Shown here piece after piece: positions 36,554 through 47,624 of a DNA stretch of 64,000 bases. How positions within the stretch are numbered: position 1 is the stretch's first letter; each line of letters opens with the position of its first letter. Origin of the DNA: Nissolia schottii (taxonomy: Eukaryota > Streptophyta > Magnoliopsida > Fabales > Fabaceae). The stretch lies in contig QANU01099453.1 of the NCBI GenBank assembly GCA_003254905.1, forward strand, positions 1,119,030 through 1,183,029, read 5' to 3'. The translations under genes were made by a program, and so were the position numbers. A model generated the notes under the pieces. That model did no database searches and was not told the DNA's origin. It saw only the letters and a program-made list of their open reading frames with translations.

Positions 36554-38810
36554 GTACTCTCTTTCCTACTCCCTCACTCACTCTCTCATAAACAAACATT
36601 AATTATAACGTTATAAAATAAACGTTACAAACTCATAAATAAACATTACACCACACATGAACAAACATTACACCACACAAAAATAAATAAATAAATAAAC
36701 ATCACACCAAATACAAATGAATAAATAAGCAAACATCACAACAAAAATAAACAAACATTACACCGTAAAAAAATTCACAAAATTTATAGAACAACATGGA
36801 TAAAAAAAAGGATGTCTTCGTTTATATTTTTCATAAAGTCTTAAGAGATAAAAAAATGAAGACAAACACCAAAAACTGACAAAAACGAATAAACAAGAAA
36901 CGAAAAAAAGGAACAAGAAAAGAGAATATGAAAAGGAAGAAAATGATATAATGAAAAAAATAACAGTTATAGGTGAAATAATTGAACAAAAATGAGAAGA
37001 GAGTGCGTGAATGAAGTAAAAAAAAAAGGAGAGGAGAAGAACGTGAGTGATAGAGAGTCGGTGAATGAGAGAAAAAAATTAATATTTAATGTTACTAAAC
37101 ACTTAATAAATATTTTTTTTTAGTGTACACAAATCATTCACCTTATTCTAAAGGTTATTTTTTAAGGCATTGTTTGAACCTGACTCTTATTGGTGAAAAG
37201 GGTTTACCAATGTGTAATGTTGATAATGGTAATAATTCATGGGGAAATTTAAGATCAGGAGATAAGGCCTCATTTATGCGTCTCTTGGTCGCCTTTCCAG
37301 CTCTTTCCCGTCCACTTCTTTTTCATTTTTTATAAAAAAAATAGTTTAAGATATTATTTAATTGACATTAAAATAAAAAAATAGAATATATAAATAAAAT
37401 TAATCTTAAAAAATTAGTATTATAATAATTAAGTGTTATTAAAAATATGAGAAATAATAATAATAAATTTATAAAAAATATATTTAATATTTTTTTAATC
37501 CAATTAAGTGACAAATAATCTTGAACGAATATTTGTTTAAGAAATGACAACAAAAAGTGTACGGAGGGAGTAGATATTAATCAAGTGCTACATACCACTA
37601 ATTGTTTAATAAGTAACCACTACTTGAGAGTGGATCCTCTAAAATGACATTATTGTCATGTGAAGTTAAATACAATTTTTTTTCTCATCAATATAATTAT
37701 TATTTATGTCATATATAAATTTTATATTCTTGATTAATGGTAAAAAGATTATACTTAATTTAATTTTAAATAAAAATAATTTTATTTGAAAGTATCCATT
37801 TGCCCGCAATCTAGTGACTAGCTATAGGTTGGCTTTCAGATAGACCTTAGCTGCTGAGCACATTAAACAGTAAAAGTTCCATTTGAACCGTTCGATTTGT
37901 CAAATGCTAACATTATATTCATAAATTATATCAATCCTCCGGTACAATAGCCACTTGCAATCCATGATCCTAGCTAGCAGCAATTAGAATAGTAACTATA
38001 TAAAAATACATAATATTCTTTATCATATTCTTTTTTGTTGTTCCATTTCTTGTCCTTTCATAACATATATCAAATTTTTATGAGTGTGAATATTGAGTGT
38101 CTAAAATTTTGTAATGTACAAACAATATTACTCGTAAAAATATTAATGGCCTTAACCATTTAATATGCGTTTGAAAACCACGGTAAATTTTCATGTAAAA
38201 CTTAGAATCATTAGCATATACCAATTATTATTTTTTTTCACTTTTTTTACACTGTTAGGAAAATAGTAAAAGAAAGAATATGTATTGAAAATTTTCTTTA
38301 ATTATTTTTTTCTCTAAAAAGGTGTATACCAATTATGTAATATAAAGGATGTATAAATGGCGCATAAATATAGTTATCCTCACGGTTGACGTTGGCTAGG
38401 TTATAATATTTTGAATTACTACGTCAAATGTGAAAATTATTTTTTTTGTGATGTCAAATGTGAAGATTATGTACCTTTTATGCATTTCCCATTTTATTAA
38501 GCTACTAAATTATTTTCCCTATGAACTGAGATACTTTTCCTCTCTAGAGTAATATACATAGCGTGCATATATGATATCAAATTAATTAATAATATAATTT
38601 GCAGCCTCACCCTCGTGGTCCTACCGTTGTACTGTAGGGCCTTGTCCCAATGGCACAGGTGCCCCGCAACCATTGCAAAATACTGTTTTTGACTTTGCAA
38701 TTTCATTACTAAGAAAAAAAATTAACGGTAAAAGAAAATTAAGAAGGCTTTTATGCAACATGCATGGTGGAATTGAAAACGAAATAGCAATGGTTAGAGT
38801 TACGACATAG
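36554..38810. other. AT-rich intergenic DNA with AAAC..ATTACA repeats
   Basis: 36590-36780 is a simple-sequence patch of the words AAACATTACACCA and AAATAAATAAAT. A small GC-richer patch at 38600-38700 has no supported gene. Nothing else is seen. Confidence 0.45.
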
Positions 38811-38920
38811 GAGATAGTTTGCATGTCCACTTTTCAATTGGTGGTGTAAATAGAGGGTAACCACTCCTAATTAGCTAGCTAGGACGCAGTAATGTATGAA
38901 CATGCATGTACAAAAGGAGA
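38811..38920 (+). repeat. Direct repeat flanking the transposon nest, left copy
   Basis: CAATTGGTGGTGTAAATA, GGGTAA, then AATTAGCTAGCTAGGACGCAG and GAACATGCA recur in order at 45176-45260. The two copies are 6.4 kb apart in direct orientation. Confidence 0.7.
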
Positions 38921-39039
38921 GTCCCTAACCCAAAAGAAAGACATAGCCTTTTTTAATTGACTAATGAGATTTCAACCTTTTATGGATACTTGTTGTCACG
39001 ACCAGCATTTTGAGACCTGAGTGGGGCATGTCAATTTCT

Positions 39040-39190
39040 TTAGTGTTTGATTGAACTCTTTTGTTCGCTAATGTTTTTCTACCCATGTAAAAGACTTATT
39101 CTCTATATATTTTAAAAAATAAGGATGAAACTTACCAAACAAACACTAAAAAAGAGGTATTTTATTTTAGAATACCTCATGTTTTGCTTT
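39040..39190. repeat. Hairpin-bearing dispersed repeat, copy 1
   Basis: The hairpin is GAGGTATTTT...AGAATACCTC (39154-39179). The left flank (CTAATGTTTTTCTACCC, TATTCTCTATATAT) is shared with copy 2 near 43615-43700. Confidence 0.5.
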
Positions 39191-39629
39191 GTGTTGTTGG
39201 TGTTGGTCTCAAACTGAGTATAAAAGATTTAAAGTTGATGTTCCAAACCAACATAACACTCATGAGATTGGCAAAAATTAATCTCAGTGTAATTCATATA
39301 ACAATTCACAAGTACTTACACAATAACTTGGTTATTGGGTCAGACCCATATTAATGAGACCATTAAATAATTTTTTTGGGTCAGTGAGATTTTCAAATTC
39401 AGCATATGATCTATTTAAAATTTAGAGAAATTGTTAATGATTTTTCACCTTCGGTATCATTTTTGGGTGATTGTGTGAGATTTCACTCAAGTTTAAGGTT
39501 ATAGGGTCCTGATTATCCATACGAAAGTGATATATTATATATGCATATAAAGTGGATCCTGTGATAACCATAAATGCAAATTTATATATTGCTTTGATGA
39601 AAGATCAATGCTTTATTATGTGTCTGAGG

Positions 39630-40498
39630 TGTGAGATTTCATCATGGAATTAGGAAAATATTGCAGAAAAAATAACAAGAGGCAAAGAAGGATAACAACA
39701 TAGATTTTTGTATTAATAAAGGTTGTGATTTAATACAATGAAAAATGCTTATAAATATGCTAAGAAACAGAATTAGAACATAAATATAAAATCAACCAAA
39801 ATCAAAAGTCATCAAACTAAATAAACATATAAATCAGAGATATTATAATGTTCTTAACACCCTCCTCGAGCTTTAAGCTTGTCACAGTGGTTGGGTGAAC
39901 CAGAAGCAGCAACAGAGAATTTTGTATGGAAACAAAGGTTTGCACGGAAATAGGAGGGTTGGACAAAACCAGCGGGCTAGGCATAATCAGCAAAAGACAA
40001 CATTGACAGGCAACCATTTGAGGCAAGGTGAAGACAACAAAGCCAACGACTGCACGGAGGCAGCAAAGGCAACGACTGTGTGGAGGTAGCAAATGCGGCA
40101 ACAAGTCTAGAAGGTCGGGAAGGCAGCAACAAAAAATGCAGATTGGAGAGTTTTACGAAAAACCAAAAAAGAGTTTTGTGAAAAGTGAAGAGCCTAAGCT
40201 CTAAAGCAACGAAAGCCAAAAGATGGCTCACGGAGGGTGCCATGACTCTGATATCATGTAAGATTTTATGATGAAATCAAAAAAATATTGTGAAGAAAAT
40301 AACAAGAGGCAGAGAAGGATAACAACATAGATTTTTATATTAGTGAAGGTTGTGAGTTGATAAAATGAGAAGTGCCTATAAATAGACTAAAACAGAATCA
40401 GAACATAAATATAAAATCATCTTAAATCAGAAATAATTAAACTAAATAAACATTAGATCAATTTAAAATAAATCAGAAATATGGTAATATTTTTAACA
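39630..40498 (-). mobile_element. TRIM (terminal-repeat retrotransposon in miniature)
   Basis: Two LTRs, 40257-40498 (5', minus strand) and 39630-39859 (3'), start TGTTAA and end CTTACA or CTCACA. They flank only about 400 bp. Just inside the 5' LTR is TGATATCAGAGTC (40244-40256), close to the initiator-Met primer-binding site TGGTATCAGAGCC. Before the 3' LTR is a purine tract CGAGGAGGG. Flanks are TGAGG (39625-39629) and CGAGG (40499-40503), 4 of 5 matching. No protein is encoded, so mobility would need an autonomous partner. Confidence 0.82.
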
Positions 40499-40921
40499 CG
40501 AGGGAAGTGGATGTTAACTACTATCACCAAGTCATATTACCCCTTTCTAAGTGGTTGCAAGATGGTTACATAAGGTTAAGCTCATAGGATTGTATTCCTA
40601 GTTATGCATATGGAAATGACAATTTGCTATGAAGTGTTTACACTTGTTTGAAGAGTATTTATTGAATCAAGCGGGAGAAGAAGTATATTGATTAAAGATG
40701 TGCTTTAATTAATTAAGGTCATTTATTCTAACTAACTAAAAGCAAAAAAGAGAGGGGTTAGATTTCAAAAAGCCAACTCCTCGAGTCTTTTTGTCTTAAC
40801 CTTGTAATCATTCTTTTATTTTTTTTAATGACAATCAAGGTGAATGTATTGTTCTCCATCTAATTCTACAATTTACATTATCTATAGTCAAGTCGATACT
40901 TGACTATGAAGAAGTTGTTAT
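40499..40921. other. Intergenic DNA between two retroelements
   Basis: No gene is seen. A perfect 6-bp-arm palindrome TCAAGTCGATACTTGA lies at about 40889-40904, close to the next element's insertion point. Confidence 0.4.
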
Positions 40922-41519
40922 TATTAGAATATATAGTTGAAGTAATTAGTTTAGCTGATTAGCTAATGGTTAGTGGTTATCATGAGCCTATATATAGACC
41001 TACACTACTTGTGGTTTGTAACCTTTCTCATTATCTCAATTTCATTTTATCAAATTCAGTTTCAATTCTCTCTTATCTCTCTTTGGTACCATGGATTTCA
41101 ACATGGTATCAGAGCCTTGGCATCCGCCTTGAACATTCCGCTGCACTGATTTCCTTTTTTTGTTTTTTTTCATTTTCCCGCTTCCCAAACACATTTTCTT
41201 TGGATTCTTTCCCTTTCTTTCTTTATTTTTTTCAGAAAATCAAAAGAATCAAAACATTTTCTTCCAGTTTCTTTTGTTTTCTTTCATTTTCTTTTATTTT
41301 CCCGATTTTCTCCCTTGGCTTCAGAAAAGGAAAAGCAAAATCTATCTCTTTGTTTCACTTCGTTTCAGTTTTCCCCTTTCTTTTGAGAGGAAAAAAAAAT
41401 CTCTCTACAGTTCTTCATTGACGGTGATGCAGATCTAGTATCTGCAACAAGGTGATGCAGCACTTCTGCCTGTTGAGCTCGGTGAGGTTGTTGACCGCAT
41501 CCTCCGTTCACGCGATTCT

Positions 41520-41650
41520 GACGCGATTCTCCGGCTTGTTCTTGGCGACGGAATCGGGGCTGAGATCGGCGTCGAGCTGTCGGATGAAGTCATCGGAGTT
41601 GTAGGCATGCGTGCTCGTGGTTTTTGCTCCGATTCAGGATCTGATTTGGT
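41520..41650 (-). pseudogene. Captured coding-like fragment 1 inside the LARD
   Basis: Minus-strand DNA here has strong plant coding bias (GAC GCC GAT CTC AGC CCC GAT). It reads YNSDDFIRQLDADLSPDS, then KNKPENRVRIA before a stop. Parent gene not recognised. It may be a captured gene piece in antisense to the element. Confidence 0.4.
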
Positions 41651-42015
41651 TTCATCTTCTTGCTTCAAATCTGCGCCATCTCTGCTTCATCCATTACTTG
41701 CTGGCATGCTTGAGTCCGCATCATGAAGCGCTTGTGGAGAAGAGACTTTGAGAAGACGAGACGAGACTCTGGCTATGCGAGATAGAGAAAAGCGCACTGC
41801 GCCCCCACAAGTCCACGAAGATTTGTGCAGCAGCCTGTGCGCGGCGAAGATGGTGCCGACGCGTAAGAGGAACAGCTTTCACGCTCCCGCTGTCTGCGCC
41901 GCCTCCACGACTGTGGATTCCACTTTACTATCGCTTCTTGCTGAATTGACGATGATTTTTCCGTTCTCTGTAACGAGGTGTAGCGATTTGAGGTTCGATT
42001 TCATTTTTTTTCAGG

Positions 42016-42153
42016 TCCGCATGGTTCCCGTTTCCAAATGTGGTTTATGCCATTGTTGTTGTTGTCGCTGCTGAGTTTCTGCGAGAGCTTCTCGTAGAGA
42101 GGCTTCACTTTCTTCAAGCACTTCTTGATTACCTCTCTTGCGGTGGCGCTCAT
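42016..42153 (-). pseudogene. Captured coding-like fragment 2 inside the LARD
   Basis: From an ATG at 42153 the minus strand reads MSATAREVIKKCLKK then VKPLYEKLSQKLSS and an Asn run, a well-biased Lys-rich amphipathic helix, before degenerating to a stop. It looks like the first exon of a plant gene captured in reverse. Parent gene not identified. Confidence 0.4.
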
Positions 42154-43559
42154 TCAGTTCACGGAGGAAGCAGGCACGTGCGGGTGCTCCGCCTCACGTG
42201 CTTTGTTGCTGTTGGTGGTTTCTGAAGGCTTATCGCCGCCATAATTGATCTGTACCTGCTTTTGTATGTGATGGCCGACGGCTATGGTTTACCGGACTTG
42301 AGTTCATTTCTAGCTCATCTTCAGATTTTTTGCTTTCTTGAAGTGGTGACCTTGCTGCAATATTTGTGTTTCGTCTCTGTGATTCTTGTTCTTCATTATT
42401 CAGATTTGATTTCATCTTCTTGATTGACTTAGTTCAGATATGAGGTCCTTGATGATGGAGTTTCTTACTTCTTGTTGACGATGCACACAAGGTGTTTGAC
42501 GGATTGCCTTTTCTTGATAAGGAGGTAACATTTCCTTTGTATGGACGTCCACTTACTGAGTTTTGGATCCGTCTATATTGCTGCCTGTTTGTGCAAATGT
42601 CTTATGAAGAACACTGCTGGTTTGGCTGAGTTTTAATTCTAGTCTTCTTGGAGCCTTAGATTTATTACTGCTAGTTTGGCTGTTAAAATTTTAGTATGAC
42701 ATTTTCTGTCACAAGTTTCTGCTTTGTTAGCATACAAATTTCTATTTTGTTAGACTTGTGCGGCTTTGATTCAGATTAATGTGTGACATGGCCAAGCATT
42801 GGTCCATATTCTGTTAGCCTTATGGCTTTATATTTGCTCTTATCTTGGGTGGTTAAGCGTCCAATTTCAGCTTCTGCACTTGATAATTGAGCTTTGTTTG
42901 TTTCTGTCGAGTGGGTGATTAAGCTTTTGATGTGATGGGACCATTTACTTTTGTCATCTGTTTGCTTATGATGGCATTTGATATTGTTCCCGTGTTAGGA
43001 CCATTTGCAACCGGTGTCATTGAGACGTTGGAGGAAGATCAAAGGGGCTTCAGTGAAGGTCGAAGACTTCCAGGAACTAGGAACTTCGGTAGTTGCTGCT
43101 ATTTTCAATCATTTTCTTAACATTGTGCTGATCTTAGTTTTTTTTTTTTTTGTATCATTGTTTCCAAGCTGGAAATGTTGGTGTACATTTTCCAGCTTGC
43201 AAGGGGTTATTAGAATATATAGTTGAAGTAATTAGTTTAGCTAATTAGCTAATGGTTAGTGGTTATCATGAGCATATATATAGGCCTACACTACTTGTAG
43301 TTTGTAACCTTTCTCATTCTCTCAATTTCATTTTAGCAAATTCAGTTTCAATTCTCTCTTCTCTCTTTTTGGTACCATGGATTTCAACAATTATCTATAG
43401 TTTGCCAAAAAAAGAAGAATGAAAACTTCGAAAAAACAAAAGTGAGGTATGTATTTTAGAATAGCTTTAATTCCGCATGTAATTTAATTGGCTGGTATGC
43501 AAGTTTTGAACTAATGACATAAGAATCAGAGATGATTTTAAGAACCTATGTCAATACAG

Positions 43560-43760
43560 AAAGAGAAATGTTACACGTATTACTCATTAGTTAAGAAATA
43601 CAATGCTGAATCATTAAACTCTTTCATTTACTAATATTTTTCTATCCAATGAAACACTTGTTCTCTATATTTATTTTTTTAAAAAAAGAATAAACTTATA
43701 AAACCAGAAGAAACAAAAAAGAGGTATTTTCGAATACCTCAATATGATGTTGAATATCTA
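43560..43760. repeat. Hairpin-bearing dispersed repeat, copy 2
   Basis: The hairpin GAGGTATTTTCGAATACCTC (43721-43740) has flanks like copy 1. Confidence 0.5.
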
Positions 43761-43911
43761 TAACATTTTTTCCATCTTGTCTCGAACTAAGGACATACAA
43801 TTTAAAATTGAAATTCTATATCATCATGTCACTTAAAAAATTAACAAAAATTAAATCTCAAAGCAATACGCATATAATAATCCCATAATCACTAGCCCAA
43901 TTGGTCGGGTT

Positions 43912-44035
43912 TCATTGATGATGGGTTGTAGAGAATTGGGCCAGGCCCATTGATGAGTCCATGGAAGCAAACTTTGCCAGGTCTTAGGGCCAGGAACGGA
44001 GCTCCTTTGCCTCGATGAAAAGTTCTTTGACGAAG
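43912..44035 (-). pseudogene. Inverted, diverged copy of the IDD gene's 3' end
   Basis: The minus strand reads KGAPFLALRPGKVCF and, after a frame shift, MDSSMGLAQFSTTHHQ-stop. The JKD-like gene at 34970-35075 ends GGPPFLPQELAKFASMG, then SSMGLAQFTAAHHQCN. Nucleotide identity is obvious over about 100 bases (TTTGCTTCCATGG, TCAATGGG, CTGGCCCAATT, CCCATCATCAATG). The rest of the gene is absent. It could be a retained end of an IDD duplicate or a fragment moved by transposons. Confidence 0.75.
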
Positions 44036-44300
44036 TTGATGAAAATTTACACATAAATAATTGATTATAATCACAACATGTAATCAAAACACAATTCAAT
44101 ACCTATAATAATTGGGTCTAAGAAAGAAGAAGCACATACTAGGTTTTGGTGTGAAGCTCCAAGAGAGAGATGAGAAGAGCTGAGAGAATGAGAGACCAAC
44201 AGAGGTCTCTGGAGAGAAGGAAAATTCTTCCATGCCCTTTTAGTGGATGGAGAGCTTCAATGGGGCCACAACCCCTTTTATAGGGTTAGGAGAAAAATCT
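44036..44300. other. Promoter-like GA-rich segment
   Basis: On the minus strand CTATAAAAGGGG (about 44274-44285) is followed by a CT-rich, leader-like stretch. No open frame follows except the IDD fragment. It may be a retroelement LTR promoter. Function not assigned. Confidence 0.3.
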
Positions 44301-45175
44301 CTCTTTGTGTCAAATCACCCAAGGTTCATACACAATGTCTATAAAAATAATAATAAGAATAATAACACTCACTAATGAGCAGATATTGACAACAATAAGT
44401 CTAACAACAATAGTTATCACAACAAAAATTAGGCTCAAGCATTTGTAGTGATGAATCCAAAAAATTTAGGCTGAGGGGACAAGTTACGTAAGCATAACAA
44501 GAAATTTAACATACTTAATTGCATTTAGACATTAAAAATATATTAAATAATATAATTATTATAAAATCACTTTATATTCTCTTGTCATTTTTATATTTTG
44601 AAAATATTAAATAATATTTTCATATTTTTTTTTATATTTATATTATCAAACAACCATTTAACCATCTATCTCCTATATGATTATGAAGTTGATTTTGTAA
44701 GATATTCATAGCAAAAAGAAAGTTCTTTCAACACGACCAAAGCTAACTTAAAAAAAAAAATACTAATAGATAAATAATATAATCTTCTAGTCTCAATCAA
44801 CTTCTGAGGACGACTATCAATCTCATTTACATTTAAAATTTTATCATCAAAATATTTAATAGTAATTCGCAACTTAACTATCAAGTCTAGTAACAAAAAA
44901 CAAGTAAAAGAAAATTCAGATGAGTAAAATTTAATATGATGTTCATCTAGTTTAATGAGTGTATGCATTAAATTTTTTTTAAAAAAAAACGGTTTTTTGT
45001 CATTTCAATAATTTTTTTATTTTAATGTTGAATGAAGTTAAATCAACTAGTAGTGGAAGCAAAATTATCTACTACTAATATATTAGTAAATAAAATTGTA
45101 AATATTAGCGGGGGATATGTGCCCCGCACACTAACATATGTGGATCCGTCCCTCAACATTAGCCTACCCACAATG
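44301..45175. other. AT-rich intergenic DNA
   Basis: No gene or clear element is seen. Confidence 0.45.
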
Positions 45176-45260
45176 TCCAATTGGTGGTGTAAATAAGGGT
45201 AAGCAGTCCCAATTAGCTAGCTAGGACGCAGAATAGTGATATACCATGGAACATGCACAA
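45176..45260 (+). repeat. Direct repeat flanking the transposon nest, right copy
   Basis: Homologous to 38811-38920 (see there). A (GT)n microsatellite follows at about 45274-45304. Confidence 0.7.
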
Positions 45261-45263
45261 TAC

Positions 45264-45305
<42 letters not shown>

Positions 45306-45309
45306 CGCT

Positions 45310-45520
45310 TTATTTGATGGACGTGAGATAGTTAAATATATGTATAAATAAAACTATTAAAAAAAAAAAGGACAAAAGAGAGGTATTTTGAAATACCTCA
45401 TTTTTCTCTTCCATCTCTCTTCTTCTCTCTCTCAATGCTAGCTTCGAACCGAGGTCGCAAGGGTCAGAGTTTCAGCTCCACACCATCAAGCTACTCGGGA
45501 AACCGGCGTCGTACGTTGTA
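45310..45520 (-). repeat. SINE-like repeat with tRNA-like head and hairpin, copy 3
   Basis: The minus strand has a possible pol III A-box (TAGCTTGATGG) followed by a B-box-like CGGTTCGAAGC (about 45441-45452), then an AG-rich body and the hairpin GAGGTATTTC.AAATACCTC (45380-45399). Copy 4 at 45.9 kb has the same order, and the flank AGTTAAATATATG is shared too. tRNA-derived origin is inferred from the boxes alone. Confidence 0.5.
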
Positions 45521-45824
45521 TACTTTACTAATTTATATATGTTTCATTTCAGACAGCAGGCATAACCATGAACCAGAGTAATACGTAGTTTGATCACGTG
45601 ATTTAATTGTAGTTTTATTATTAATTAATATTATAAAGAAGAAGTATAGAAACATTCACCGTAGATCTTAATGGGAGCTTAATATAAAATATTATTCTAA
45701 GATGATTTATAATCTTTCTGAAGATGCTTCTTGAACATCACATTTGGTTAATGCAAAGTTGAGAGTTCTTATTCACTAATTAAGTATAATGGTACATTGA
45801 TTAAATTTCATGAGTAAGTGGTGC

Positions 45825-46075
45825 CTTATTTAATGGATGTGAGGTAGTTAAATATATGCATATTAAAATATTTGAATTTTTATATCTCTACATTTTAAAA
45901 GTGAGAAAGAAAAGGACAAAAAGAGAGGTATTTTAAAATACCTCATTTTTCTCCTCCATCTCACTTCTCTCTCTCAATGCTAGCTCCGAACCGAGGTCGC
46001 AAGGGTCAAAGTGTCAGCTCCACACCACACCGTCAAGCTTCTCGGGAACCCGGCGTTGTATGGTTCCAAAAGAAT
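45825..46075 (-). repeat. SINE-like repeat with tRNA-like head and hairpin, copy 4
   Basis: Same order as copy 3: head at about 45979-46045, hairpin GAGGTATTTTAAAATACCTC at 45925-45944, then GATGTGAGGTAGTTAAATATATG. Confidence 0.5.
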
Positions 46076-46079
46076 TAAA

Positions 46080-46240
46080 TTAAATCGTATCTTATCACGA
46101 AAGTGGGCTGCTGACCAACAGTTATGGGTTTGAATCAGAACTTGGTAAAGCCTCAAATGTAGCCCAAACAAAACTCAATTCGACCGATCATACTGTTCAG
46201 CCAAAAAATAAAAGAGAGGTACTTTGTAATACCTTAGGTG
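46080..46240. repeat. Dispersed repeat with weaker hairpin, copy 5
   Basis: It contains GAGGTACTTTGTAATACCTTA (46216-46234). The block CTCAA.TGTAGCC.AAACAAAA (46151-46172) recurs at 46549-46570, where it is split by a Mutator-like element. Confidence 0.45.
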
Positions 46241-46570
46241 TTTCTTTTTTAATTATTTCAACATCATCATGATGACATAGATTGACGGCATGTGCCAGGT
46301 TAGAACCTGGACACCAATGGTTGGAGTTTGATTCCCACAACAACATGGCCACTAGGAATCTGGCAACAATAGTACCTAAAGATTGATATTTAACTTTCAC
46401 TTTCGGCTTTTAACTCATTTACAACTTCTTGCACAATTGGGCTCTTGAGTACAAGTCCTGCCCATCATATATGAGGCTCAACATCGTGAGTTTATGGGCT
46501 TGGATGGATAGGATGCGCCCTGGTGGTTATGGTAAAACAAAGATCAACCCTCAATGTAGCCTAAACAAAA

Positions 46571-47624
46571 GACGATTGTTATCGTTCACCCTTATATTTT
46601 GGGTGAATCACTCACCTTGTTAAAAAGGCGTGGTTCATGATACACCCTTTATTTCTTTAACCATTTTTACCCTTTCTTTCTCTCTACCCTTCCTCCATTC
46701 ACTCTCTCTCCCTCCTTTCTTCTTTATCGCTAACCACCTCCACTCTTTCCTCTTCTCCTTAGTGCCGCCTATTAGATCCCTCAGCCCTCCCTCTCCACCT
46801 CCTCCCTTCCTCCTGTCAATCATCACTACCTTCCTTATATCCACCGCAACCTCCTCTCTAGCGGCCGCCACCCTCAAACTCGAGACTTGCCGCCCTTCCT
46901 CTCCACATCTTCTCTTCCTCCTGTCAGCCATCACAACCTTCCCTAGCCATCACTGACAAAACTCATGTCCACCACAACCTCTTCTCAAGTCGTTGTCACC
47001 CGCAACCTCCTGTTAGTTCTCGGTTTGGTTATACCTTCATATATGAAATTTTTGTGCTTCATATTTGGGGTTTTGTGTTTTAGATCTTGTATTTTTTTTG
47101 TCCCCTTTCTTCTTGCTCTAGATACGGGATTTATTTGAGAATTAAAAATATTTATCTACTAATATTTAGTGTAGTTAATGATGAAAATTGGTGAAGGTTT
47201 TGGATTTTGGGTTGTGTTGAGGTTGGTGAATGAAGGGGATTTTTAGTGTTAATGTTGATTAATGTGAAACATAAATCTTGTTATGATTGTTGTTGATTTG
47301 CGATGGGAGACAAATTTGGATCTGAATTTTTGTTGATGGTGGTGGTTGTTTCGGTGGAGGTGGTTTTTTTTGTTTTGGATAAAGGGTCAAGTAAGAAGAG
47401 GGTGTTTCAGGGAGGTGATGGCGTGGTGGGCTGAAGACCAGTGCAGCAATGGTGTGACACTGGTGAATGGTGGTGGTGAGGTGGAAAAAATTTAGAGATA
47501 TGTAAGAACAAAATTAGGAATGCATTTAGCCACATTTAGACAATGAGGCTAAATACAAATATTCTACCCATAGTCTAAAATGAATGGTTCACTCAAAATA
47601 TAAGGGTGAATGGTAGCAATCGCC
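46571..47624. mobile_element. Third Mutator-like element (1054 bp)
   Basis: Terminal inverted repeats of about 45 bp (GACGATTGTTATCGTTCACCC against GGCGATTGCTACCATTCACCC in complement, then TTATATTTTGGGTGAA against TTATATTTTGAGTGAA) are flanked by 9-bp copies TAAACAAAA and CAAACAAAA (8 of 9 matching) at 46562-46570 and 47625-47633. The inside is pyrimidine-rich low-complexity DNA without a transposase. The target was a copy of the repeat at 46.15 kb, which serves as an empty-site relative. Confidence 0.78.

Larger units (their letters stand above)
40922..43389 (+). mobile_element. LARD-like non-autonomous LTR retrotransposon
   Basis: LTRs of exactly 182 bp, at 40922-41103 and 43208-43389, differ at about 8 positions by eye. 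Both end TTTCAACA, and both start TATTAG, suggesting TG decayed to TA. The 5' LTR abuts a perfect primer-binding site TGGTATCAGAGCC at 41104-41116, and AAGGGG precedes the 3' LTR. Flanks GTTAT and ATTAT match 4 of 5. The 2.1-kb inside has no gag or pol. Parts are GC-rich with coding-like minus-strand frames that look captured. About 4% LTR divergence implies a fairly recent insertion. Confidence 0.85.

Noticed and set aside
38590..38705. GC-richer minus-strand frame with a CNGCGAPV motif
   Set aside because: Short, ends at a stop, has no partner exons, and I recognise no family.
40966..41438. Phe/Ser-rich frames of 92-151 aa
   Set aside because: T-rich LTR and internal leader of the LARD element, with no protein similarity apparent.
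46080..46150. tRNA-like text (GGGCTGCTGACCAACAGTTATGGGTT)
   Set aside because: No complete cloverleaf or acceptor stem. Treated as part of a tRNA-like dispersed repeat.
46630..46956. Pyrimidine-rich frames of about 100 aa on both strands
   Set aside because: Low-complexity interior of a Mutator-like element, without motifs.
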